This document shows, piece after piece, positions 28,986 through 38,420 of a DNA stretch of 64,000 nt. The position numbers and the translations under genes were made by a program. The stretch lies in the NCBI GenBank assembly GCA_003331875.1, contig QOQA01000002.1, positions 1 to 64,000 on the forward strand. Reading direction: 5' to 3'. The number at the start of each line of letters is the position of its first letter. The stretch's first letter is position 1. The DNA is from Cryomorphaceae bacterium. Lineage in GTDB: Bacteria > Bacteroidota > Bacteroidia > Flavobacteriales > Flavobacteriaceae. Below the pieces are notes generated by a model that saw only the letters and a list, made by a program, of their open reading frames with translations, did no database searches and was not told the DNA's origin.

Positions 28986-30179
28986 ATGATTGAAAAAATT
29001 GTATCCATAATTATATTTTTTTTTATTGTTAATCCTGTTTTTACTCAGTTAAATAATGTAAAGAGCATTAAAGTTGAATCTAATGGAAATTTGAATTCCA
29101 ACATCGTATTTTATAAAAATGATATTATTAACATAAGCTTCGATATTTTAGGTGAAAAAAAAAGTGATTATTATTATCAAGTAACGCATTGTGATTACCA
29201 ATGGAATCCATCCAAAATATCAAAACTTGAATATATTGATGGTTTTGATGATATTAGAATTACCAATTATGTTTTTTCAAAAAATACGTTTCAGTCTTTC
29301 ACAAATTTTAGTTTCCAAATACCTAATGAAAATTTGAAAATTAAAATTGATGGAAATTATGTAATAAAAATTTTTGATGAAAATTATAATGAAATTTACG
29401 AGAGAAAAATTATAATATTAAATAATCTTACTAATGGTCTAGTTAATATTACGAGATCTAAGGAAATATTGGATTCATCTTACTCTCAAAATATTCAAGC
29501 TTTATTTTCAAATACAAATAATATTATATTTAATAATAATAGCGATTACAAGCTTGCGGTTATTAAAAATAACAATCTAAATTCCTCTAAATATTTTTCT
29601 TCACCAAGATTACAAACTGGATCCAAGATAATTTATGATAACATAAAATTTAAAGGTGGTTCCGAATATTTGTATTTTGACTCTAAAAATATCCTTTCAA
29701 CATCAAACGAAATTAAACAAGTTAATTTCAAAAATATATATAACACTATTTTATATGATGATTATGAAGAACCTATATATACGCTACAACCTGATATTAA
29801 CGGAACTTATATTATCAATGCTAATTGCAGTGAAAAAAAAACCTGTGCAGACTACACAAACGTAAAATTTAATCTCAGAACAAACAAAAACTATGCGTCT
29901 GATATTTATATAATTGGTGAGTTTAATGGTCATGAAATAAGTGAACAATATAAAATGAAAAAGAATGATGGAAATTATTACTCCGCAAACTTAATTTTGA
30001 AGCAAGGAATTTACAATTATAAATATGTATTTAAAACTAATAATGGTTTTGAAGATTTATCTAATTTTTGGCAAACTGAAAATAATTATAAAGCTATTTT
30101 ATATGAAAAAAAAATTACTGATAGATATTACAAAATAATAGGCTACGGAGAAAAAAATTCAAATAATATTGTAAATTAG
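28986..30179 (+). CDS. DUF5103 / type IX secretion system plug domain protein
   Basis: YYYQVTHCDYQWNPSKISKLEYIDGFDDIRITNYVFSKNTFQSFTNFSFQIPNENLKIKIDGNYVIKIF. Confidence 0.85.
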   Translation: MIEKIVSIIIFFFIVNPVFTQLNNVKSIKVESNGNLNSNIVFYKNDIINISFDILGEKKSDYYYQVTHCDYQWNPSKISKLEYIDGFDDIRITNYVFSKNTFQSFTNFSFQIPNENLKIKIDGNYVIKIFDENYNEIYERKIIILNNLTNGLVNITRSKEILDSSYSQNIQALFSNTNNIIFNNNSDYKLAVIKNNNLNSSKYFSSPRLQTGSKIIYDNIKFKGGSEYLYFDSKNILSTSNEIKQVNFKNIYNTILYDDYEEPIYTLQPDINGTYIINANCSEKKTCADYTNVKFNLRTNKNYASDIYIIGEFNGHEISEQYKMKKNDGNYYSANLILKQGIYNYKYVFKTNNGFEDLSNFWQTENNYKAILYEKKITDRYYKIIGYGEKNSNNIVN

Positions 30180-30181
30180 AA

Positions 30182-30583
30182 ATGCATATTTTCATGAAAA
30201 AAGTTTTAGATATAAATAATATAAAAGGAATTAGGATTTCTGTTAAATCTAAATTTAAAGGAAGTTTTCAAAAAAAAAATAAAATTCTTCATTCATTTAG
30301 ATCTTCAATTACGATACATAACTCTGGTAAATCATATATTCAAATATTATCAAATTCTAAAAGCATATTGGAACCATTTCTTAAAGAAAATACTCTTTTA
30401 AAATTTTCAAGTAAACCTTTAATAAAACCTGGAAAAAAAATTAAAATTTATTTAGATCATTTTCTGAAATCTAAAGCAGCAATGGTTAATGGATATTTTT
30501 CGATGATTAGTTTAGATAATTCTAAAAAATTCAAAGCCTACATTCCTTCAATAAGACTAACACACCCAGAAATTTTAAATTAA
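30182..30583 (+). CDS. apaG: Divergent ApaG domain protein
   Basis: GIRISVKSKFKGSF...SITIHNSGKSYIQILS...AMVNGYFSMISLDNSKKFKAYIPSIRL aligns by eye with ApaG; neighbours DUF5103 and pruA fit. Confidence 0.7.
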   Translation: MHIFMKKVLDINNIKGIRISVKSKFKGSFQKKNKILHSFRSSITIHNSGKSYIQILSNSKSILEPFLKENTLLKFSSKPLIKPGKKIKIYLDHFLKSKAAMVNGYFSMISLDNSKKFKAYIPSIRLTHPEILN

Positions 30584-32202
30584 TGGAAGAAATTAAAATA
30601 TACAAAGCACAAAATGAACCCGTACTTTCCTACATGAAAAACTCTAAAGAAAGGGTAAATGTCGAGTCAACATATAATAATATGTTTAACTCAAAAGTTG
30701 ACATTCCACTTTACATTGGAAGTGAAAAAATATTAACCTCTGAAAGAAAGAACATTCTTCCTCCACACGATCATAAAAATATAGTAGGGACATTTAGCTT
30801 AGCAAATAAAAAACATGTTGATGATGCAATTGATAATCTTTTAGATTTTAAAGAATCGTGGTCAACAATGCACTGGAAAAAAAGGTGTGATATTTTTTTG
30901 TTAGCAGCAGACCTAGTTGCTGGTAAATACAGAGCAAAAATAACAGCTGGTACAATGATTGGACAATCCAAAAATATTTTTCAAGCAGAGATTGATGCTG
31001 CCTGTGAATTTGCGGATTTTTTAAGATTTAATGTTTCATATTTAACAGAAATATATAATGAGCAACCTATTGATGGTCCTGGAAAAACAAATATTCTAGA
31101 GTACAGACCTTTAGAAGGTTTTGTTTACTCTGTAACACCTTTTAATTTTACTGCAATAGGAGGGAATTTATGTGCAAGTGCTGCTTTAATGGGTAATGTA
31201 ATTTTATGGAAACCTAGTGATAACCAAATGTACACTGCTAAAATAATAATGGATATTTTTGAAGAAGCTGGTTTACCACCAGGGGTTATAAATTTGGTTT
31301 CAGGAGATCCAATTTTAATTTCTGATATTGCATTGAGTCATCCTGAGTTTTCAGGACTTCATTTTACAGGATCAACAACTGTATTCAAAGAACTTTGGAA
31401 AAAAATTGGTAATAATATTCACAATTATCGTGATTACCCAAGAATTGTTGGTGAAACAGGAGGAAAAGATTTCATATTTTGCCACCCTTCTGCTAAAATT
31501 GATTCAGCTAGAACTGCAATTATTAGAGGTGGTTTTGAGTATCAAGGTCAAAAATGTTCAGCTGCATCAAGAGTATATATTCCTAAATCAATCTCAAAGG
31601 AATTAATTTCAGAGTTAATTGAAAAAACTAAAAAAATTAAAATGGGATCGCCTATTGACTTCAATAATTTCATGAACGCAGTAATTCATAAAAATGCATT
31701 TGATCGTATTTCTAATTACATTAGTTATGCTAGAGAAAGTCAGGATTGTGATATTGTTTGTGGTGGAGAATGTGATGATTCAGTTGGATATTTTGTTGAT
31801 CCTACAATCATAATAACAAGAAATAAACAATTTAAAACTATGCAAGAAGAAATTTTTGGACCAGTCATAACAATATATGTTTATGACGATAATGAATGGA
31901 AAGAAATGTTAAATACAGTAGATTCCACTTCTCATTATGCCCTTACAGGAGCCTTTATTTCTGAAGATGAAGACAGTATTGATTTTGCAACAAAAAAACT
32001 TATTTACAGCGCTGGTAATTTTTATATAAACGATAAGTGCTCAGGTGCAGTTGTTGGCCAACAACCTTTTGGAGGATCAAGAGCATCGGGAACAGATGAT
32101 AAAGCAGGATCAAAGCTAAATTTACTAAGGTGGGTTAGTCCACGACTAATCAGTACAACTCATAATCCACCTACTGAATTTAAGTACGATTATATGGATT
32201 AG
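30583..32202 (+). CDS. pruA: L-glutamate gamma-semialdehyde dehydrogenase (P5C dehydrogenase)
   Basis: VTPFNFTAIGGNLCASAALMGNVILWKPSD, GETGGKDFIF, FEYQGQKCSAASR, DKCSGAVVGQQPFGGSRASGTDDKAGS. Confidence 0.96.
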   Translation: MEEIKIYKAQNEPVLSYMKNSKERVNVESTYNNMFNSKVDIPLYIGSEKILTSERKNILPPHDHKNIVGTFSLANKKHVDDAIDNLLDFKESWSTMHWKKRCDIFLLAADLVAGKYRAKITAGTMIGQSKNIFQAEIDAACEFADFLRFNVSYLTEIYNEQPIDGPGKTNILEYRPLEGFVYSVTPFNFTAIGGNLCASAALMGNVILWKPSDNQMYTAKIIMDIFEEAGLPPGVINLVSGDPILISDIALSHPEFSGLHFTGSTTVFKELWKKIGNNIHNYRDYPRIVGETGGKDFIFCHPSAKIDSARTAIIRGGFEYQGQKCSAASRVYIPKSISKELISELIEKTKKIKMGSPIDFNNFMNAVIHKNAFDRISNYISYARESQDCDIVCGGECDDSVGYFVDPTIIITRNKQFKTMQEEIFGPVITIYVYDDNEWKEMLNTVDSTSHYALTGAFISEDEDSIDFATKKLIYSAGNFYINDKCSGAVVGQQPFGGSRASGTDDKAGSKLNLLRWVSPRLISTTHNPPTEFKYDYMD

Positions 32203-32812
32203 GTATGTAAACTAATTTTTTTTCGTTAAAAAAATCAAAATTTATTTTTTTAAATATCTCGTAGATTAAGAAGGTATTTGCATCTTTAAATTCATTTCTT
32301 ATGTCACCTCCTTTAAATAAAATAAAACCATTTTCAAATTCGTTTTTATTAACACTTAAAAAAATACTTTCACAATTTTTGAAAATTTTATCATAAGAGG
32401 CTACTGATCTTGAAATAACAAAGTCATAACGATTATTTATTTTTTCAACATTAATCCAGTTGGTTTTAACATTTTTTAATTTAAGAGTCCTAACAATATT
32501 TGCAACAACATTGATTTTTTTTCCAACTTTATCAATCAAATGAAAATTTACATTGGGAAAAATTATAGCAAGTGGTATTCCTGGTAACCCGCCACCTGTT
32601 CCTAAATCTAAAATTTCTGTACCGTTCTTAAACTTAAAATAAAGAGAAATTGATAATGAATGGGCTATGTGATTTATTTTGAAATTATCTATGTCTTTTC
32701 TTGAAACCAAATTTATTTTTTTGTTCCACTCACAAATTAATTCTTCAAATCTTATCAATAAATTATATTGTTTTTTTGATAGACCAAATAATTTCACTAA
32801 ATCGATACTCAT
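32180..32812 (-). CDS. rsmG: 16S rRNA (guanine527-N7)-methyltransferase RsmG
   Basis: EILDLGTGGGLPGIPLAIIFPNVNFHLIDKVGKKI; start at ATG 32812 instead of TTG 32827. Confidence 0.93.
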   Translation of the reverse strand: MSIDLVKLFGLSKKQYNLLIRFEELICEWNKKINLVSRKDIDNFKINHIAHSLSISLYFKFKNGTEILDLGTGGGLPGIPLAIIFPNVNFHLIDKVGKKINVVANIVRTLKLKNVKTNWINVEKINNRYDFVISRSVASYDKIFKNCESIFLSVNKNEFENGFILFKGGDIRNEFKDANTFLIYEIFKKINFDFFNEKKLVYIPNPYNRT

Positions 32813-32850
32813 TTTCTTAACAATCAATATCTAAAATACTCTATTTTAAA

Positions 32851-32858
32851 TATCTTTG
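32851..32858 (+). promoter_or_regulatory. Putative -7 box (TATCTTTG) abutting the aminotransferase start
   Basis: TAnnTTTG consensus, 6 nt before ATG 32865. Confidence 0.45.
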
Positions 32859-32864
32859 ACATGA

Positions 32865-34049
32865 ATGAATAAGTTTCTCACTCATAAGGTAAATAACCTA
32901 ACCGCATCTGCAACCCTTGCAATGGCTGCAAAGGCTAGAGAAATGAAAAGTAAAGGTATAGACATAATAGGCCTAAGTTTGGGAGAGCCAGATTTCAACG
33001 TTCCTGAATTTATTAAAAAAGCAGCTGTAAAAGCCATTAACGATAATTATAATTCTTATACTCCGGTTGATGGTTATTCAGATTTAAAAAATGCAATTTC
33101 AAGGAAATTCTTACGTGATAATAATTTAAATTATAAATCAAGTCAAATTGTTGTTTCAACAGGTGCAAAACAATCAATTGCTAACGTTATTGAAGCAATG
33201 ATTAATCATGGGGATGAGGTTATTTTATTAGCCCCTTTCTGGGTCAGTTATTCAGCAATGATTGAAATTTGTGGAGGTGTTCCTGTCGTAGTTCAAAGTG
33301 ATATTGATTCAAATTTTAAAGTTCCTGCATCCAAAATAAAAGATAATATTTCACCTAAAACTAAAATGATTATTGTAAACTCCCCAAATAATCCAAGTGG
33401 ATCATTATATAATGAAATGGAATTGAAGGCAATTGCTGAGATGCTTAAAGATCATCCAAGAATTTTTATTTTGTCAGATGAAATTTATGAACATATTAAC
33501 TATGGCATAAAACATTTTAGTTTTGCATCAATTCCAGAGATGTATGAAAGAACAATAACTGTGAATGGTGTTGCCAAGGCATTTGCAATGACTGGTTGGA
33601 GAATTGGATACCTAGGGGCACCTGAATGGCTTGCAAAGGCTTGTACAAAACTTCAAGGTCAATCAACAAGTGGAGCAAACTGTATTGCTCAAAAAGCCAC
33701 TGTAGCTGCTTTAGATGCGAATATTGATCAAATAAAGTATATGATTGATGAATTCAGTGAACGAAAAAAAATTATAATCAATTTACTTTCTGACATTAAA
33801 GGTTTTAAATTAAATGAACCCGACGGTGCATTTTATATTTTTCCAGATATTTCCTATTTTTTTGGTAAAACTATTGATGGATTTGAAATAAAAGACTCAA
33901 CAGATTTTTCTTTATTTCTTCTCGAGAAAGCACATGTCGCAACAGTCACTGGTGAAGCTTTTGGTTCACCTAAAAACATAAGGATAAGTTATGCAGCTTC
34001 GAGAGAGAACATAAAAAAAGCTGTTAATAGAATAAAAAATATTTTCTAA
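32865..34049 (+). CDS. Pyridoxal phosphate-dependent aminotransferase (aspartate aminotransferase-like)
   Basis: IGLSLGEPDFNVPEFIKKAA, NSPNNPSGSLY, LSDEIYEHI, KAFAMTGWRIGYLGAP. Confidence 0.94.
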   Translation: MNKFLTHKVNNLTASATLAMAAKAREMKSKGIDIIGLSLGEPDFNVPEFIKKAAVKAINDNYNSYTPVDGYSDLKNAISRKFLRDNNLNYKSSQIVVSTGAKQSIANVIEAMINHGDEVILLAPFWVSYSAMIEICGGVPVVVQSDIDSNFKVPASKIKDNISPKTKMIIVNSPNNPSGSLYNEMELKAIAEMLKDHPRIFILSDEIYEHINYGIKHFSFASIPEMYERTITVNGVAKAFAMTGWRIGYLGAPEWLAKACTKLQGQSTSGANCIAQKATVAALDANIDQIKYMIDEFSERKKIIINLLSDIKGFKLNEPDGAFYIFPDISYFFGKTIDGFEIKDSTDFSLFLLEKAHVATVTGEAFGSPKNIRISYAASRENIKKAVNRIKNIF

Positions 34050-35545
34050 ATTTTTTGCCAAAAATATGGCGAAAAAATTATCAAAAATGTAAATAGCTCT
34101 AGCCTACCAACCAACATTAAAAAGGAACACCAAATTTTAGCAAAAGGTGTTAAGTCAGTATATGTAAATGCAGGTCCGACAGTCCCGAGAGCAGGACCAA
34201 CATTTCCTATTGACGCAGCAGAGCCTCCTATTGCAGAAATAAAATCTAGACCTTGGATACTTAATACTCCAGCACCAATTATAAAAAGAATTAGATATAG
34301 CATAAAAAACCCGAGGATATTGATAATAACTTCTTTTTTGACTACATTATGATTGTATCTCAATGGTAATACTGCATTTGGATGAAGAGCTTTTTTAAAC
34401 TCTAAAAATCCGTTTTTAATTAGTATTAAGAATCTAGAAATTTTTATTCCACCCGATGTAGATCCAGATGATGCACCCAAAAACATTAATCCGAAAAATA
34501 ACATAGTTAGAAATGGTGTCCATCCTGCAAAATCTGCAGTAACAAAACCTGTTGTTGTAATTATAGCAACAATTTGAAAAAAAGCGTGTCTGAAACTTGA
34601 TTCAAACTTTCCAAAAATTTCAGGATGTTTAAAACTTGTTTGTTGTAAATCAACATAGTTATAAATACTAAAAGATGTGATTAATACAAAAACTAATATA
34701 AATGTGATATACCATGAAAATTCAGTATTTGAAAATAGTTTTTTAAAATTACCAATCAGTGCAGAATAAATCAATAAATAATTTGTTCCAGCTAAAATCA
34801 TAAAAAAGATTACTATATATTGGATTGCGGGTGTAGAGTTCCAATATGCTAAACTTTCATTTTTGGTAGAGAAACCACCTGTTGCAATATTACTCATTGA
34901 ATGATTCAATGCATCAAAAAAACTCATTCCAGCAATACTCAAAGCTAAGGTTTCAAAAATTGTAAGTCCAAAGTAGATAAACCAAAGTCTTTTTGCTGTA
35001 GCACTAATTCTTGGATGAATTTTATCACCACTTATACCTGAACCAGGTGCTTCAGCTGAAAATAATTGCATACCACCTATTCCCAACAACGGTAAAATTG
35101 CAATTGCCAATACTATAATTCCCATACCACCTAGCCAATGTGTCATACTTCTCCAAAAAATAATACTCTTTGGAAGTGATTCAACATCATCTAAAATTGT
35201 TGAACCAGTAGCTGTATATCCTGACATTGTTTCAAAAAATATGTTTGAAAAAGAAGTGATTGAGTTAGTCAAATAATAAGGAATCATCCCTGATAATATC
35301 ATAGTTAACCAGCCTACAGTAACGATTAAATAACCATCTCTTTTATTTATTTGTCTTACACTATTTTTATTAAAATGCATCAAAATAATACCAAATGAGA
35401 TTAATAAAATTGAGGATGTAACAATTTCGTTAATAACACCATCATCAAATATTAAACTAACAACAGCAGTGATTAGCATAGCACTCCCATTGAATATTAG
35501 TAATAACCCTATTATGTATAATATTAATTTAAAATTTAGTCTCAT
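34046..35545 (-). CDS. trkH: TrkH family potassium uptake protein
   Basis: FFETMSGYTATGSTIL, MTHWLGGMGIIVLAIAILP, ATGGFST, SGSTSGGIKISR, GNVGPALGTVGP. Confidence 0.95.
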   Translation of the reverse strand: MRLNFKLILYIIGLLLIFNGSAMLITAVVSLIFDDGVINEIVTSSILLISFGIILMHFNKNSVRQINKRDGYLIVTVGWLTMILSGMIPYYLTNSITSFSNIFFETMSGYTATGSTILDDVESLPKSIIFWRSMTHWLGGMGIIVLAIAILPLLGIGGMQLFSAEAPGSGISGDKIHPRISATAKRLWFIYFGLTIFETLALSIAGMSFFDALNHSMSNIATGGFSTKNESLAYWNSTPAIQYIVIFFMILAGTNYLLIYSALIGNFKKLFSNTEFSWYITFILVFVLITSFSIYNYVDLQQTSFKHPEIFGKFESSFRHAFFQIVAIITTTGFVTADFAGWTPFLTMLFFGLMFLGASSGSTSGGIKISRFLILIKNGFLEFKKALHPNAVLPLRYNHNVVKKEVIINILGFFMLYLILFIIGAGVLSIQGLDFISAIGGSAASIGNVGPALGTVGPAFTYTDLTPFAKIWCSFLMLVGRLELFTFLIIFSPYFWQKI

Positions 35546-35547
35546 GA

Positions 35548-36897
35548 CTAACGGAAAAGTTTCTCAACTTTATTAATTGCTCTATAAAGGGAACAAACTA
35601 AAATTTTATCCCCCTTAAGTATTTTAAAATCTCCCAATGCAATCATACCAACCCCGTCCCTAATAACACCACCAACAATCGCAGACCTTGGAAAATCTAA
35701 ATCTTTTATTTTTTTGCCTTTCACTTTTGAGTCTTTTGATATTAAAAACTCTAAAACTTCTGCATTCATATTATTTAACTTATTAAGCTCTAAAACATTT
35801 CCCTTTCTAATAAACCTAAAAATCTCATTTGCGGCCAAAAGTTTCTTATTGACTAGAGTGTCTACTCCAATGGACTCAGATAATTCAAAATAATCTGTAT
35901 TATCAACAATCGCTATTGTTCTTTTAATATTCTTTGACTTTGCCATTAAACAAGACATTATATTTTTTTGAGAATCCCCTGTAGTCGCAATAAATGCGTC
36001 CATATCCTCAAGACTTTCCTCACTTAATAAGTCAACTCGGGTTCCATCAATATTGAGCACTAAAACTTCAGGAAGTAAATCGGCAATTCTTTCAGCTTTT
36101 AACTTATCAGATTCAACCAATTTCACACTTAATCCTTGCGCTCCCAATTCCTTTGCAACTTTAAATCCAACTCTGCCTCCTCCTAAAATCATTATTTTCT
36201 GTATTTTGCCTTTTTCAGTACCCATAAGCTTGTAAAGCTCATCCACGCCATCCTCAATTGTGACAAAATAAACGTGGTCGTCAGTTTTAAAAATTGTATT
36301 TCCTCTAGGGATAATGGCATTGTGAGTGCCACTTCTTTCAATGGCTATAGGCATAAATTTAATTCCAGGGTATACCATTGCTGCATCCATTACAGTTTTA
36401 CCAACAAAAGGGGCATCACTTTGTATTTTTGCAGCCATCATTTTTAAAGCACCATCCGCGAAGTCGTGACTGTTAGTAAAACCTGACTCGTTAACCAATA
36501 ATTTTACTTCTTCAGAAGCTAAGTTTTCGGGGGAAATCATTGCATCAATTCCTAATGACTGAAGATCAAATTCACTAGAGTCTTCAATAAATTCTGCATT
36601 ATTAATTCTTGCAATTGTTCTCTTGGCCCCTAATTTTTTTGATAAAAAACAAGTCAATAAATTAACGGATTCACTCGCTGTTACTCCTATAACCAAGTCT
36701 GCGTTAGAAACACCAGATTTTTTTAATGTTTTTGGTGATGATGAATCGCCATTTATGACATAAATATCAAGATAGTTTTCACCATCTTTTAGATTAATCT
36801 GATTATTGTCAATTAATGTAATATCGTGTGACTCTGAAGAAAGTAATTTCGATAAATGCAATCCAACCTCACCAGCACCCGCAATAATAATTCTCAT
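35548..36897 (-). CDS. trkA: Trk system potassium transporter TrkA
   Basis: MRIIIAGAGEVGLHLSKLLS; second Rossmann domain IMILGGGRVGFKVAKELG; two TrkA-C regions. Confidence 0.95.
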   Translation of the reverse strand: MRIIIAGAGEVGLHLSKLLSSESHDITLIDNNQINLKDGENYLDIYVINGDSSSPKTLKKSGVSNADLVIGVTASESVNLLTCFLSKKLGAKRTIARINNAEFIEDSSEFDLQSLGIDAMISPENLASEEVKLLVNESGFTNSHDFADGALKMMAAKIQSDAPFVGKTVMDAAMVYPGIKFMPIAIERSGTHNAIIPRGNTIFKTDDHVYFVTIEDGVDELYKLMGTEKGKIQKIMILGGGRVGFKVAKELGAQGLSVKLVESDKLKAERIADLLPEVLVLNIDGTRVDLLSEESLEDMDAFIATTGDSQKNIMSCLMAKSKNIKRTIAIVDNTDYFELSESIGVDTLVNKKLLAANEIFRFIRKGNVLELNKLNNMNAEVLEFLISKDSKVKGKKIKDLDFPRSAIVGGVIRDGVGMIALGDFKILKGDKILVCSLYRAINKVEKLFR

Positions 36898-36920
36898 TAT
36901 TGTAAGTTTGATAACAAGTA

Positions 36921-36928
36921 CAAATATA
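36921..36928 (-). promoter_or_regulatory. Putative -7 box (TATATTTG) for trkA-trkH
   Basis: TAnnTTTG consensus 23 nt upstream of the trkA ATG. Confidence 0.4.
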
Positions 36929-36971
36929 CTTGATTTTAAAGATTTAATTAAAAAATTATTTACTTCCTTTG

Positions 36972-36987
36972 TTTATTGATCAATAAA
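36972..36987. repeat. Perfect 16-bp palindrome TTTATTGATCAATAAA upstream of porT
   Basis: Read directly; ends 5 nt before the porT ATG. Confidence 0.7.
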
Positions 36988-36992
36988 ATAAT

Positions 36993-37676
36993 ATGTTAAA
37001 GTATACTATACCATGTTTATTTCTTTTTGTTCAGTTATCAAGCTCTCAGTTCACTAATCTACCCAGCTTTGACGAAAAAAAAATTAGATTTGGTTACTAC
37101 ATTGGCTTTAATCAATATGATTTTAAAATAAACTATAATGTAAATCCAGAATACTCAATTAAAGTTAACAGAGGAACTGGAATTAATGTAGGTTTAATTG
37201 GTGAGTTAAGAATAAATGATAATATTAGACTTAGCGTAGAGCCAGGATTATTCTCTAACAATAAAGAATTAATCTTCAATGAAAGAAGTCAATTTACAAG
37301 TTACAATGACACTATATGGAATGTTAAATCAAATAATATTCATTTACCAATATTAATTAAATATAGTTCCAAAAGAATTGGTAATGTGAGACCATACTTA
37401 AAAGGAGGTGTTTCAACTTCTTTGAATCTGGGTAATATTGAAAATAACTTAGAGAGCTATGGTATAGTAAATAATCACTTTAATAAGGTTAACTTCTACT
37501 ATGAGCTATCATTTGGTATAGATTTTTATATGAGATATTTTAAATTTTCTCCCTCTGTTAGAGGTGTTTTCTCTATAAAAAATGAGAAAAAGAAAAATAT
37601 TCCAGATAATCCTTGGACCGGTTACGTTAACAAATTTTTTACTAGGGCAATTTTTATAAACTTTAGCTTCTATTAA
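36993..37676 (+). CDS. porT: PorT family outer-membrane beta-barrel protein (T9SS)
   Basis: KKIRFGYYIGFNQYDFKINYN...INVGLIGELRINDNIRLSVEPGL. Confidence 0.8.
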   Translation: MLKYTIPCLFLFVQLSSSQFTNLPSFDEKKIRFGYYIGFNQYDFKINYNVNPEYSIKVNRGTGINVGLIGELRINDNIRLSVEPGLFSNNKELIFNERSQFTSYNDTIWNVKSNNIHLPILIKYSSKRIGNVRPYLKGGVSTSLNLGNIENNLESYGIVNNHFNKVNFYYELSFGIDFYMRYFKFSPSVRGVFSIKNEKKKNIPDNPWTGYVNKFFTRAIFINFSFY

Positions 37677-38392
37677 ATTCCTGTAATTTTACTTAAAAAA
37701 ATAGAAACAGAAATTGACAAGTTTAGACTTTCAGGAGACGAATTCTGATTGATTTTGGGAATTGAAATATAATTACTTATTTCATTCTTGATATTTTCTG
37801 AGATTCCATTTGATTCTGATCCAAAAACTAAAATTCCATCAAAATTTTGAAAACTAAAATCACTAATCGATTTACTATTTATAGATGTTCCAAATGTTTT
37901 TTTATTACTTTTTTTTATAAATTGAATCAAGTCAGTGTATATAACATTTACATGAGATAAGGAACCCATCGAGGATTGAACAACTTTATTGTTGTAACAA
38001 TCTACAGAATCGATACTACATATGATTTGATCAATTCCGAACCAATGACATGTTCTTATGATGGTTCCTAAATTGCCAGGATCATTAATTCGATCAAATA
38101 GTATGTAGAAATTTGTCTTTTTTAATATTTGTTTTTTTTGATGAAAAATGGCAATATGTTTGTTTGGTTTTTTTAATGAGCTTAGCTTATTTAATTCATT
38201 AATACTAATTTCTATTACATTATCTAAATGTATTTCTTTGGGATTTATTGAATATATTTCATAAAGTTCATAATCAGATTTTAAAAATTCATCAATTGAT
38301 TTTTTTCCTTCTACCATGAATAATTTTTTTTCTTTCCTATTTCTTTTTCTTTTAATTTGTCTAATGAGATTTATTTGATTTTTGGTAACCAT
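37673..38392 (-). CDS. TrmH/SpoU family RNA methyltransferase
   Basis: FDRINDPGNLGTIIRTCHWFGIDQII, VFGSESNGIS, IPKINQNSSPESLNLSISVSIFLS. Confidence 0.93.
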   Translation of the reverse strand: MVTKNQINLIRQIKRKRNRKEKKLFMVEGKKSIDEFLKSDYELYEIYSINPKEIHLDNVIEISINELNKLSSLKKPNKHIAIFHQKKQILKKTNFYILFDRINDPGNLGTIIRTCHWFGIDQIICSIDSVDCYNNKVVQSSMGSLSHVNVIYTDLIQFIKKSNKKTFGTSINSKSISDFSFQNFDGILVFGSESNGISENIKNEISNYISIPKINQNSSPESLNLSISVSIFLSKITGI

Positions 38393-38403
38393 TTAATTAG
38401 GTG

Positions 38404-38411
38404 TATTTTTG
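38404..38411 (+). promoter_or_regulatory. Putative -7 box (TATTTTTG) for tamL-like gene
   Basis: TAnnTTTG consensus 9 nt before ATG 38421; the caller's TTG start is the end of this box. Confidence 0.4.
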
Positions 38412-38420
38412 AAAATATAT

